Positions 38,830 through 47,174 of a DNA stretch of 64,000 nucleotides are shown here, piece after piece. Below the pieces are notes generated by a model. It saw only the letters and a list, made by a program, of their open reading frames with translations, had not been told where the DNA came from and did not search any database. Positions within the stretch are counted from its first letter, which is position 1, and each line of letters starts with the position of its first letter. Origin of the DNA: Ruminococcus sp. (GTDB taxonomy: Bacteria; Bacillota; Clostridia; Oscillospirales; Ruminococcaceae); assembly GCA_017525915.1 (NCBI GenBank), contig JAFXSC010000022.1, forward strand, positions 62,001 through 126,000, written 5' to 3'. The position numbers and the translations under genes are program-made.

Positions 38830-39792
38830 TCAGAATGCGATCTCTTCTGCGATCTTGTGGAGCTTGATATCATAAGGCTTCTGCATTGAGAGAGCTTCCT
38901 GTATATCATAGTCAACAAGCTTGCTGTCCTTGATGCCGACTACACGGTTGCCGATGCCCTGCTCGAGCAGCTCAACAGCGTAATAAGCCATTCTTGTAGC
39001 CTCAACTCTGTCTCTTACAGTAGGTGAACCGCCTCTCTGAACGTGACCGAGAACTGTTGCTCTGGACTCGATATGTGTCTTCTCCTGGAGCGCAGTTGCG
39101 ATCTCCTGAGCGTGACCGATGCCCTCAGCTACGATAACAACGAAATTCTGCTTGCCCTTAGCCTTCTTCTCGAGCATTGTGTTTGCGATAGCGTCGAGGT
39201 CATAGGGAACTTCCTTGGTGATGATGTCAGTAGCACCGCAGGCGATACCTGTATTTACTGCGATATGTCCTGCACCTCTGCCCATTACCTCAACAACGGA
39301 GCAGCGGTCGTGAGACTGTGAAGTGTCGCGGAGCTTGTCGACCATTTCCATAGCTGTGTTCATAGCTGTGTCGAAGCCGATAGTATAATCTGTGCAGGCT
39401 ATATCGTTGTCGATAGTGCCGGGAAGACCGATACAGAGCACGCCCTGTGCTGAAAGGTCAGCTGCACCTCTGAATGAACCGTCGCCGCCGATAACAACAA
39501 GACCCTCGATACCGAGCTCATCGCACTTAGCCTTAGCCTTAGCAACGCCCTCTGCTGTTCTGAATTCGGGACATCTTGCGGTGTAGAGAACTGTTCCGCC
39601 TCTGTGGATAATATCAGAAACGCTTCTCTCGTCCATCGGGAAGATATCTCCGGAAATAAGTCCCGAATATCCTCTGCGGATACCATAGACCTCCATACCC
39701 TTGCTGATAGCTGATCTGACAACTGCTCTTACGGCAGCGTTCATTCCGGGAGCGTCTCCGCCGCTGGTCAGTACACCGATTTTCTTGATCAT
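38830..39792 (-). CDS. pfkA: ATP-dependent 6-phosphofructokinase
   Basis: A 320-residue protein, the exact length of bacterial PfkA. TSGGDAPGMNAAVR starts the ATP site, GTIDNDIACTDYTIGFDTA holds the catalytic Asp, and VMGRGAGHIA and GHVQRGGSPT are conserved. It commits fructose-6-phosphate to glycolysis. The start at 39792 has GGAGAA; the longer frame upstream has no ribosome site. Downstream of dnaE, as in many Clostridia, but with its own promoter. Confidence 0.96.
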   Translation of the reverse strand: MIKKIGVLTSGGDAPGMNAAVRAVVRSAISKGMEVYGIRRGYSGLISGDIFPMDERSVSDIIHRGGTVLYTARCPEFRTAEGVAKAKAKCDELGIEGLVVIGGDGSFRGAADLSAQGVLCIGLPGTIDNDIACTDYTIGFDTAMNTAMEMVDKLRDTSQSHDRCSVVEVMGRGAGHIAVNTGIACGATDIITKEVPYDLDAIANTMLEKKAKGKQNFVVIVAEGIGHAQEIATALQEKTHIESRATVLGHVQRGGSPTVRDRVEATRMAYYAVELLEQGIGNRVVGIKDSKLVDYDIQEALSMQKPYDIKLHKIAEEIAF

Positions 39793-39869
39793 AAAAATTC
39801 TCCATTCTGCACATGGCGTTATATTGTTCTTATACAGCTTTCGCTGTGACATAATTCCATACAATAATT

Positions 39870-39898
39870 ATTTTACTACTTTGTTGCAAAAATGTCAA
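39870..39898 (-). promoter_or_regulatory. Sigma-A promoter of pfkA
   Basis: TTGACA (39893-39898), 17-base spacer, TAAAAT (39870-39875) on the minus strand. Confidence 0.75.
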
Positions 39899-39943
39899 GT
39901 CCAAATCACAGACTTTTTCCTTTTTTCAGCAAAAAATATCATG

Positions 39944-42900
39944 TTACTGTATCAGACCGATCTGTTCAGCTCCGAAAAGTGCCGAAAGCTCAGCGCATGA
40001 AGCTTCATTCACGGCTAAAGACAGGCGCTGGCGCGGTGCAACGGACTTTTTGAGGTCGGTAAGGTAGAAGCATATCTGCGTATCGCCGGGGAATTTTCCG
40101 CATATCCGCAGAAGTTCAGGGCTTACCGCAGCTTTTCCGGAATCGGTCTTGATGCAGAGCTTCATCGAAGCAGCAAGTCTGGGGATATCCTCCTCCGGCG
40201 TTATGCTGCTGCATATCACGGTAACGCTCTCGTCCTTGACAGAGATCTTTCCCGAAACGGTAACGATGCAGTCGGGTACGAGCTTTGTTCCGAATATTGC
40301 GAACAGGTCCGGGAAGACCACAGCTTCTGTCTCGCCGGTCTCGTCTGAGAGCGTGAGGAAACACATCTTGTCTCCCTTTTTGGTGGTGTGCAGCTTCTTC
40401 TCCTGTACGGTGCAGAGGAGCCGTACCTTTTCGCCGTCACGGACACTCTCGGCATCGGATATTGCGGAGAGCTTCCGGGTGTGGAGCAGTGCTGCAATAT
40501 AGGCGTGGTCGTCGAGAGGACTTCCGGTGATATACATACCGGCAGCTTCCTTCTCCATTGCAAGGAGCCTTCGGCGGTCGAATTCCGGCTTGAAGGGAAT
40601 CTTCATGTTCATATCAGCGGTTTCCTGTGCTTCGAGGAAATTGAGCTGTCCCTCGATAACTCCGCGCGTACCTGCGCCGGAAAGCTCCATTATCCGCTCG
40701 AAGTTTTCGAGCATCTGCCGGCGGTTGAGCCCGAGACCGTCAAGTGCCCCCGCCTTTATAAGACTTTCAACAGCTTTGCGGTTGGCTTCCCTGCCTACTC
40801 TTTCGCAGAAGTTCTGCAAACCGGTGAACCTGCCGTTCACACTGCGTTCGTTGATTATCCCGGCGGCAAGTCCCTTACCCACATTTTTAACCGCAAGCAG
40901 ACCGAAGTACATTTTTCCGTCAGCGTATCTGAAATCCTCCGCGCTCATGTTTACGTCCGGACGGAATATCTCTATCCCAGAGCTACGACAGGCATTCATA
41001 TACTCGGCAAGCTTTCCGGTCATACCCATGACGCTCGACATCAGAGCCGCCATGTATTCGCCGCGGAAGTGGTATTTAAGGTAGGCGGTCTGGTACGCAA
41101 GATAGGCATAAGCTGCCGCGTGGGACTTGTTGAAGGCATACGAGGCGAAGCTCACCATCTCATCGAAGATGCCGTTCGCAGTATCCTCCGGGACGCCGTT
41201 CTTCACAGCGCCCTCAACGAAGCACTCGCGCTCCTTCAGCATTACATCGTGCTTCTTCTTTGCCATTGCCCTGCGGACGATATCAGCGTGACCGTAGGTG
41301 TAGCCTGCGAGCCTCCGGCATATCTCCATGACCTGTTCCTGATAGACCATGCAGCCGTAGGTATCGCCGAGTATCTCGCGCAGGAGAGGGTGCTTGTACT
41401 GCACCTTTTCAGGGGCTTTTTTGTTCTCGATATAGACCGGTATCGACTTCATAGGACCGGGACGGTAGAGCGATATCACGACGATGAGATCTTCAAGGCG
41501 CTCCGGACGCAGTTCCATGAGCCGCTGTGTCATTCCGGCACTTTCAAGCTGGAATACTCCCTCGGTATCGCCTGCGGAGAGCATACCGTAAACTCCGGCA
41601 TCGTCGAGCGGTATGGCGTTGATGTCGAAATCAGGCACTTTCCGGTGTATCTCAGTAACGGTGTCGCGGATAATGGTGAGGTTCCTCAGACCGAGAAAGT
41701 CCATTTTAAGCAGACCGAGCGATTCGAGCACTGTCATCGTGTACTGCGTAACGACTGTACCGTCGTTTTTCTGGAGCGGCACAAGATCGCTCAGCGGCAC
41801 AGCCGATATAACAACTCCTGCCGCGTGGGTGGAGGCGTGGCGCGGCATACCTTCAAGCTGCCTTGCAAGGTCGATAAGCTTCCGGACGGAACTGTCCGAG
41901 CGGCATAGCGCTGAAATTTCCTCAGAGCCGGCAACAGCCTCGTCAAGTGTACTACGGAAGTCTATCTGCTTCGCTATGCGGTCGCATATCTGGTAGGAAA
42001 CACCGAGCACTCTCCCGACGTCGCGTACAGCGGCACGGGCTTTAAGAGTATCAAAAGCGATTATCTCGGAAACATGGTCCGCACCGTACTTCCCGACAAC
42101 GTAGTCCTTGACGCGCTGGCGACCTTCGATGCAGAAGTCGATGTCGAAGTCCGGCATACTCACTCGCTCCGGGTTGAGGAATCGTTCAAACAGCAGGTCG
42201 AACTTCATGGGGTCGATGCCGGTGATGCCGATGCAGTAGGCGCAAAGACTGCCTGCGCCGGAGCCTCTGCCAGGTCCTACTGGAATGTTCTGTGAGCGGG
42301 CATAGCGTATGAAGTCCCACACAATGAGGTAATAGTCGGTGTAGCCCATTTTGTTGATGACCGAAAGCTCGTATTCAAGCCTTTCCGTGACTGCGGCGTC
42401 CGGGTGTTCACCGTACCTTTCGCGCATACCTTTCCGGCAGAGCTCGTTGAAATAGGAAACGTTGTCCGAAACACCTTCAATAGTGAACTTCGGCAGCTTT
42501 ATATTGCCGAATTCAAATTCAACATTGCAGCGTCCGGCTATCTCTGAGGTGTTGGTGACAGCCTCCGGGTGGGCAGTGAAAAGCTCTGCCATTTCATCGG
42601 CTGATTTGAAATAGAACTCGTCCGTCCCGAAACTGAGCGGATTCGGGTCGTCAAGGGTCTTGCCGGTCTGTATACAGATAAGGACGTTCTGCATGGCAGC
42701 GTCCTTCTTTTCGATATAGTGGCAGTCGTTCGTTGCCGCGAGGGGGATTCCGGTTTCCTCAGAAAGTCGGTAGAGCTGCGGCAGTATACGCAGTTCGTCC
42801 TTGATACCGTGATTCTGTACCTCGATGAAATAGTTGCCCCTCCCGAAAATGTCAAGGTGGTCAAGAGCAGTTTTTTTCGCAGCTTCATAGTCGCCCTCTG

Positions 42901-43348
42901 AGAGCTTTCGTGCAACTTCACCGGCGATACAGGCGGAAAGGCATATCAGTCCTCTGTGGTATTTTTTCAGTAGTTCCCTGTCAACGCGCGGCTTGCCGTA
43001 GAAGCCCTCGGTCGCGGCTATCGACACCAGCTTTACGAGGTTGCGGTAGCCTTCATTGTTCTCACAGAGGAGTATCAGGTGGTATGGCGATGCGTCTATC
43101 TTAGGGACGGTATCTGTATGCTTTCGCGGTGCAACATACACCTCGCAGCCGATGATCGGCTTGATACCGGCATTTTTTGCTTCCTTCCAGAACTCAACTG
43201 CGCCGTACATATTTCCGTGGTCGGTGATGGCAGCGGCAGTCTGTCCGAGCTCACCTGCCCTGCGGACGAGGTCCTTTATGCGGCAGGCACCGTCAAGAAG
43301 GCTGTACTCCGTGTGAACGTGGAGGTTTACAAATGAATCAGCTTTCAT
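39944..43348 (-). CDS. dnaE: DNA polymerase III alpha subunit, DnaE type
   Basis: A protein of 1134 residues. The N-terminal PHP domain has NLHVHTEYSLLDG and ITDHGNMYG. The polymerase core has PDFDIDFC (near 400) and GRGSGAGS, and a helix-hairpin-helix and an OB fold (VRLLCTVQEKKLHTTKKGD) follow. In Firmicutes DnaE works beside PolC, extending primers. There is no DnaQ-like exonuclease insert, so it is not PolC. GGAGG lies 8 bases upstream of the ATG. The first 11 bases overlap whiA. Confidence 0.95.
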   Translation of the reverse strand: MKADSFVNLHVHTEYSLLDGACRIKDLVRRAGELGQTAAAITDHGNMYGAVEFWKEAKNAGIKPIIGCEVYVAPRKHTDTVPKIDASPYHLILLCENNEGYRNLVKLVSIAATEGFYGKPRVDRELLKKYHRGLICLSACIAGEVARKLSEGDYEAAKKTALDHLDIFGRGNYFIEVQNHGIKDELRILPQLYRLSEETGIPLAATNDCHYIEKKDAAMQNVLICIQTGKTLDDPNPLSFGTDEFYFKSADEMAELFTAHPEAVTNTSEIAGRCNVEFEFGNIKLPKFTIEGVSDNVSYFNELCRKGMRERYGEHPDAAVTERLEYELSVINKMGYTDYYLIVWDFIRYARSQNIPVGPGRGSGAGSLCAYCIGITGIDPMKFDLLFERFLNPERVSMPDFDIDFCIEGRQRVKDYVVGKYGADHVSEIIAFDTLKARAAVRDVGRVLGVSYQICDRIAKQIDFRSTLDEAVAGSEEISALCRSDSSVRKLIDLARQLEGMPRHASTHAAGVVISAVPLSDLVPLQKNDGTVVTQYTMTVLESLGLLKMDFLGLRNLTIIRDTVTEIHRKVPDFDINAIPLDDAGVYGMLSAGDTEGVFQLESAGMTQRLMELRPERLEDLIVVISLYRPGPMKSIPVYIENKKAPEKVQYKHPLLREILGDTYGCMVYQEQVMEICRRLAGYTYGHADIVRRAMAKKKHDVMLKERECFVEGAVKNGVPEDTANGIFDEMVSFASYAFNKSHAAAYAYLAYQTAYLKYHFRGEYMAALMSSVMGMTGKLAEYMNACRSSGIEIFRPDVNMSAEDFRYADGKMYFGLLAVKNVGKGLAAGIINERSVNGRFTGLQNFCERVGREANRKAVESLIKAGALDGLGLNRRQMLENFERIMELSGAGTRGVIEGQLNFLEAQETADMNMKIPFKPEFDRRRLLAMEKEAAGMYITGSPLDDHAYIAALLHTRKLSAISDAESVRDGEKVRLLCTVQEKKLHTTKKGDKMCFLTLSDETGETEAVVFPDLFAIFGTKLVPDCIVTVSGKISVKDESVTVICSSITPEEDIPRLAASMKLCIKTDSGKAAVSPELLRICGKFPGDTQICFYLTDLKKSVAPRQRLSLAVNEASCAELSALFGAEQIGLIQ

Positions 43349-44255
43349 CGTGCATTCCTCCGGCTCTTATCTCAGCGGCTATTTTTGCGAGCTTCTGGAA
43401 GCGGTGGTTCACTCCTGAGCGGCTTATCGGCTCGCTGAGGCTCTCCCCTATCTCCTGAAGGCTCATTCCTGTGTTTTCAAGTCTCAGCTCTGCGACCTCG
43501 CGGAGCTCGGCAGGAAGGCTTTTCAGACCGGCAGTATTTGCGATGAGGCGTATATCCTCGGTCTGACGCATTGCCGCAGTCACTACCTTGTCGATATTGG
43601 CAGCGTCGCAGTTGGCTATGCGGTTGGCTTTGTTGCGGACGTCCTTGTATATCTTGACGTTCATCAGTTCAAGGGTACACTGCTGCGCGCCGATAAAGGT
43701 CAGCGTGTCCTCGATGTACTCGCTTCCCTTGATGTAGACAATATACTGACCGCGGCGTAGAACGGTCCCTGCGGTAACTCCTATATCACCGAGAAGTGTA
43801 CGGAGCTCGGCAGCAAGTGACTGGTCCGGGACTGAAAATTCAAGGTGATACTCCTTCTCAGGGTCGTTGACGCTTCCGCAGGCGAGAAATGCTCCGGCGG
43901 TCAGCACTCCGAGGCTCGTTGTCGCAATCATTCCGGTATCGAACGAGCGCTTTCCCTCTGTGAAACGGTACTTCTCAAAGACTTTGCCTGTCAGCACGGT
44001 GTCGGTTATCTCGAAGGCATACATGACCGTGCCGTTCTTCCTTACGCTTGACCTGCATTCGGGCACCGGACCGAATATCTTCCCGAAAAGCTCTGCGAAC
44101 ATATCAGCAGATACCTTGCTCTCGGTCTGAAAGCTGATGCGCCCGGGGCTGAGTTCGCGGCAGAACAGGAGCATACCGTAGAGACAGGCGAAGCGCTTTT
44201 CCTTGTCGTTTATAGTGCCTGTTATCTCGGCACGGACTTTATTTGAAAATGATAT
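43338..44255 (-). CDS. whiA: DNA-binding protein WhiA, apparently starting at ATA
   Basis: A 305-residue protein if read from 44255. The LAGLIDADG-like N-terminal half and C-terminal helix-turn-helix (MSLQEIGESLSEPISRSGVNHRFQK) identify WhiA, which controls growth and division genes. The first ATG (44174, MLLFCREL) would cut 29 conserved residues. The frame upstream encodes SFSNKVRAEIT and ACLYGMLLF, which match the WhiA start (MSFS..VK.EL), but the Met position is an ATA codon (44253-44255). No ATG, GTG or TTG lies between it and an in-frame TGA 6 bases upstream, while GGGAGTGAG sits at normal distance. It lies between rapZ and dnaE; yvcK, usually between rapZ and whiA, is missing. Confidence 0.88.
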   Translation of the reverse strand: MSFSNKVRAEITGTINDKEKRFACLYGMLLFCRELSPGRISFQTESKVSADMFAELFGKIFGPVPECRSSVRKNGTVMYAFEITDTVLTGKVFEKYRFTEGKRSFDTGMIATTSLGVLTAGAFLACGSVNDPEKEYHLEFSVPDQSLAAELRTLLGDIGVTAGTVLRRGQYIVYIKGSEYIEDTLTFIGAQQCTLELMNVKIYKDVRNKANRIANCDAANIDKVVTAAMRQTEDIRLIANTAGLKSLPAELREVAELRLENTGMSLQEIGESLSEPISRSGVNHRFQKLAKIAAEIRAGGMHDES

Positions 44256-44273
44256 CTCTGCTCACTCCCGTCA

Positions 44274-44298
44274 AAGGCTGCCCATTGCGGACAGCCTT
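44274..44298 (-). other. Hairpin in the rapZ-whiA gap
   Basis: AAGGCTG (44274-44280) pairs with CAGCCTT (44292-44298) around an 11-base loop with an inner CC/GG. On the minus strand it lies between the rapZ stop and the whiA ribosome site. No T run follows, so it is not a clear terminator; it may affect whiA translation. Confidence 0.4.
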
Positions 44299-44311
44299 CG
44301 CTAAATTATTA

Positions 44312-45187
44312 TCAGAACGGATTGTGGTCCTTGTTTATGTCGCGGTGGTACTTCTGGACGCGGTATTCCTTATCGGTGAGATGCTTTGCGATAAGCTCGG
44401 CAAAGGTTATCGAGCGGTGCTTTCCGCCTGTGCAGCCGAATGCGATGACAAGCTGGCTCTTGCCCTCATGGAGATAGAGCGGCAGTAGATAGTCTATCAG
44501 GTCGGTAAGCTTCTGAAGAAGGACCTGAGACTGCTCAAAGCTCATTACATAGTCCCTGACGCAGCTTTCAAGACCGGTATGCTCACGCAGCTCGTCAATA
44601 TAGTAAGGGTTGGGCAGGCACCTGACGTCGAAAACAAGGTCGGATTCGGTCGATACGCCGTACTTGAAGCCGAACGACATGATCTTGATAGTGAGCGAGT
44701 CCGTGGTCTTTGCGAGGAAGAGCTCCTTGACCTGTTCCTTGAGCTGAGATGACGAAAGCTCTGATGTTTCGATATAGTAGTCGGCGATCTCGCGGAGCTG
44801 TGCGAGCTGGTGGCGTTCATACGCTATCGCGCCGTGCATATTTCCGCTGAATTTCTCGTCGAGCGGATGCTTGCGGCGTGTCTCCTTGTATCGCTTTATC
44901 AGCACCTCGTCGCTTGCTTCGATGAAGAGTACCTTTACCGCAAGGTCCTCATATGCTTTGAGAGCCTTCCACGTGAGGAATATCTCCGCGAACATCTCAC
45001 CCGAGCGGATATCGACTGCAACTGCGACGCGGCTGAGCTGACTGTCTGTTTTCCTGCACAGGTCAATGAATCGTGATATGAGCTTCGGGGGCAGATTGTC
45101 GATACAGTAATAGCCTATATCCTCAAGAACGTTCATAACGCTGGACTTTCCCGAGCCTGACATACCTGTTACTATGAGCAGATCCAT
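44312..45187 (-). CDS. rapZ: RNase adapter / nucleotide-binding protein RapZ
   Basis: A 291-residue protein with a P-loop at residues 8-15 (GMSGSGKS) and VLEDIGYYCIDNLPP, the family signature; the C-terminal part contains FGCTGGKHRSI. In E. coli RapZ directs RNase E to the sRNA GlmZ and controls glucosamine synthesis; in Bacillus the homologue YvcJ affects competence. AAAGGAG precedes the ATG. It follows murB by 48 bases in the hprK-murB-rapZ-whiA run. Confidence 0.95.
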   Translation of the reverse strand: MDLLIVTGMSGSGKSSVMNVLEDIGYYCIDNLPPKLISRFIDLCRKTDSQLSRVAVAVDIRSGEMFAEIFLTWKALKAYEDLAVKVLFIEASDEVLIKRYKETRRKHPLDEKFSGNMHGAIAYERHQLAQLREIADYYIETSELSSSQLKEQVKELFLAKTTDSLTIKIMSFGFKYGVSTESDLVFDVRCLPNPYYIDELREHTGLESCVRDYVMSFEQSQVLLQKLTDLIDYLLPLYLHEGKSQLVIAFGCTGGKHRSITFAELIAKHLTDKEYRVQKYHRDINKDHNPF

Positions 45188-45235
45188 AAACTTCTCCTTT
45201 TTGCCGGATTTGACCGTGAATACGGTAACAATGCC

Positions 45236-46141
45236 TTATTTCAGTATCACCGGTTCGAGTTCGAGTGTATAACCGGTCTTTTCCTTAACTATGTCCTTAA
45301 CTTTTCCGCAGAGTTCAAGAACGTCAGCGCAGGTCGCGTAGCCCTTGTTGATAACGAAGCCGCTGTGCTTCTCGCTGACCATTGCACCGCCGCAGGTCAG
45401 TCCTTTCAGACCGCACTGCTCGATGAGGAGCGAGGCATAGCTGCCCTCCGGACGCTTGAAGGTACTTCCGGCACTCGGGTAGTCGAGGGGCTGTTTGGAG
45501 CTGCGCTTTGACATACATTCGGTCATGGCAGCTTTTATCGTGTCCGGGTCACCGGGGGCGAGACTGAGCGTTACTGCGGTTATTATGCTGCCGCTGCCGG
45601 TGAAAATGCTGTGTCTGTATGAAAGCTCCATATCCTCTTTGCTTATGGTGTGGAGCTCGCAGTCCTCGCCGATGTACTCGGCTGAGACCACTATATCCTT
45701 TATCTCGCAGCCGTAAGCGCCGGCGTTCATATAAAGTGCGCCGCCGACAGTTCCGGGTATGCCGAAAAGGTTTTCCATGCCGGTAAGTCCGGACTGCTGC
45801 GCGTGTACGCAGGCTGAGGCGAGCAGAGCACCTGCCTCGCAGCGCATAGTGCTGCCGTCTACCGTTATATCAGCGATGTCGCTGCCGAACAGGAGGATTA
45901 TCCCGTCGAAGCCGTCGTCGCTTGCAATTATGTTGCTTCCTCTGCCTATGATGCCGTACTTTATGCCGTTCTCCCTGAGGTATTTCACGAGAGCAGCGGC
46001 GCTTGCGGCGGAATTTATGCTTATCAGTGCGCGGCAGGGTCCTCCGAAGCGGAAAGTGATGTACTCCCTCAGAGGACATTCCGGAGTAATGCGGCAGCCA
46101 AGCTCTCCGCAGAGCTCCGTGAGCTTATCTATGTCTATCAT
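45236..46141 (-). CDS. murB: UDP-N-acetylenolpyruvoylglucosamine reductase
   Basis: A 301-residue FAD enzyme. YITFRFGGPC, IIGRGSNIIASDDGFDG and GIPGTVGGALYMNAGAYG form the FAD site; SAGSTFKRP holds the catalytic Ser and ELEPVILK the C-terminal Glu. It reduces the enolpyruvyl ether to make UDP-MurNAc in peptidoglycan synthesis. It follows hprK by 39 bases. Confidence 0.95.
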   Translation of the reverse strand: MIDIDKLTELCGELGCRITPECPLREYITFRFGGPCRALISINSAASAAALVKYLRENGIKYGIIGRGSNIIASDDGFDGIILLFGSDIADITVDGSTMRCEAGALLASACVHAQQSGLTGMENLFGIPGTVGGALYMNAGAYGCEIKDIVVSAEYIGEDCELHTISKEDMELSYRHSIFTGSGSIITAVTLSLAPGDPDTIKAAMTECMSKRSSKQPLDYPSAGSTFKRPEGSYASLLIEQCGLKGLTCGGAMVSEKHSGFVINKGYATCADVLELCGKVKDIVKEKTGYTLELEPVILK

Positions 46142-46180
46142 TGTTTCCCTCCTGCATCATTCTGTAATTCGGGCTTTGTC

Positions 46181-47140
46181 TCAGAAGGACTCGTAATCGC
46201 GGACTATCTCCTTTGAATCCGATTCCATGCCGAGCCTGTTGAGGAGCTCCTGAGCAGCATTGTAGCCCATCTTCTTCTGTCTGTTGTTCATCGCTGCGAC
46301 CTCCAGTATTACCGCAAGGTTACGTCCGGGCTTTACGGGTATCGTAAGGGACGGCACCTTTACGCCGAGTAGCGATACATATTCGGTATCAACGCCCATA
46401 CGGTCGTAGACCTTCTCGGAGTTCCACTGTTCGAGCTCAACAACGAGGTCGAGCTTCTCGGTCATCTTTACGGCACCGATACCGAACAGGCGGCGTGCAT
46501 TGATGATGCCGATGCCGCGGAGCTCAAGGAAGTGGCGGATATTGTCCGGTGAGCTTCCGACAAGGCTTATGTTGGACACCTTTCTTATCTCGACCGCATC
46601 GTCTGCAACGAGCCTGTGTCCGCGCTTTACGAGCTCGATAGCCGTTTCGCTCTTACCTACGCCGCTCTCGCCGGTGATGAACACACCTTCGCCGTATATC
46701 TCGATGAGTACGCCGTGACGGGTAACTCTCGGTGCGAGCGTGAGGTTGAGGAATGCGATAAGTCCGGACATGAAGTTCGATGTGCTCTCCTTGCTTCTGA
46801 GGAGCGGCACCTCAAATTCCTTCGCAAGCTCGAGCATTTCCGCAAAATACGGAAGCTCCCTTGTGATTATGAGCGCGGGAATGCGCTGCGAGAAAAGCAG
46901 CTGGAGCCTGTCGCGCCTTGTTTTTTCGTCGATAGTTGAAAGATAGGCAAATTCCATCTTTCCGATTATCTGTATGCGCTCCGGGTTGAAGTATTCATAG
47001 AAGCCCATGAGCTGGAGACCGGGACGGTTTACGTCGTTCTCCTCTATCATTACATCATTTGCGTCCTTGTGTATATATATTACCTCAAGCTTGAATTCGT
47101 CGATCACTTTCTGGAGCGATACCTTGAAATTTTCTGCCAT
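46181..47140 (-). CDS. hprK: HPr kinase/phosphorylase
   Basis: A 319-residue protein. The P-loop GESGVGKS (near 155), DDAVEIRKV and LELRGIGIINARRLFG are the HprK signatures. It phosphorylates or dephosphorylates Ser46 of HPr in response to glycolytic intermediates and so sets carbon catabolite control in Firmicutes. CGGAGAA precedes the ATG. It follows the DUF4015-like gene by 34 bases, probably in the same transcript from rpe. Confidence 0.96.
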   Translation of the reverse strand: MAENFKVSLQKVIDEFKLEVIYIHKDANDVMIEENDVNRPGLQLMGFYEYFNPERIQIIGKMEFAYLSTIDEKTRRDRLQLLFSQRIPALIITRELPYFAEMLELAKEFEVPLLRSKESTSNFMSGLIAFLNLTLAPRVTRHGVLIEIYGEGVFITGESGVGKSETAIELVKRGHRLVADDAVEIRKVSNISLVGSSPDNIRHFLELRGIGIINARRLFGIGAVKMTEKLDLVVELEQWNSEKVYDRMGVDTEYVSLLGVKVPSLTIPVKPGRNLAVILEVAAMNNRQKKMGYNAAQELLNRLGMESDSKEIVRDYESF

Positions 47141-47174
47141 AGCTATTCTCCGTTCCCCGATAATTCGGTATTTA

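Noticed and set aside
40388-41908. A 506-codon plus-strand open frame opposite dnaE
   Set aside because: dnaE carries full polymerase motifs on the minus strand; the opposite frame has no recognisable domain and no ribosome site.
44174-44174. ATG at 44174 as the whiA start
   Set aside because: It would delete 29 residues that match the WhiA N-terminus and has no ribosome site at the right distance.
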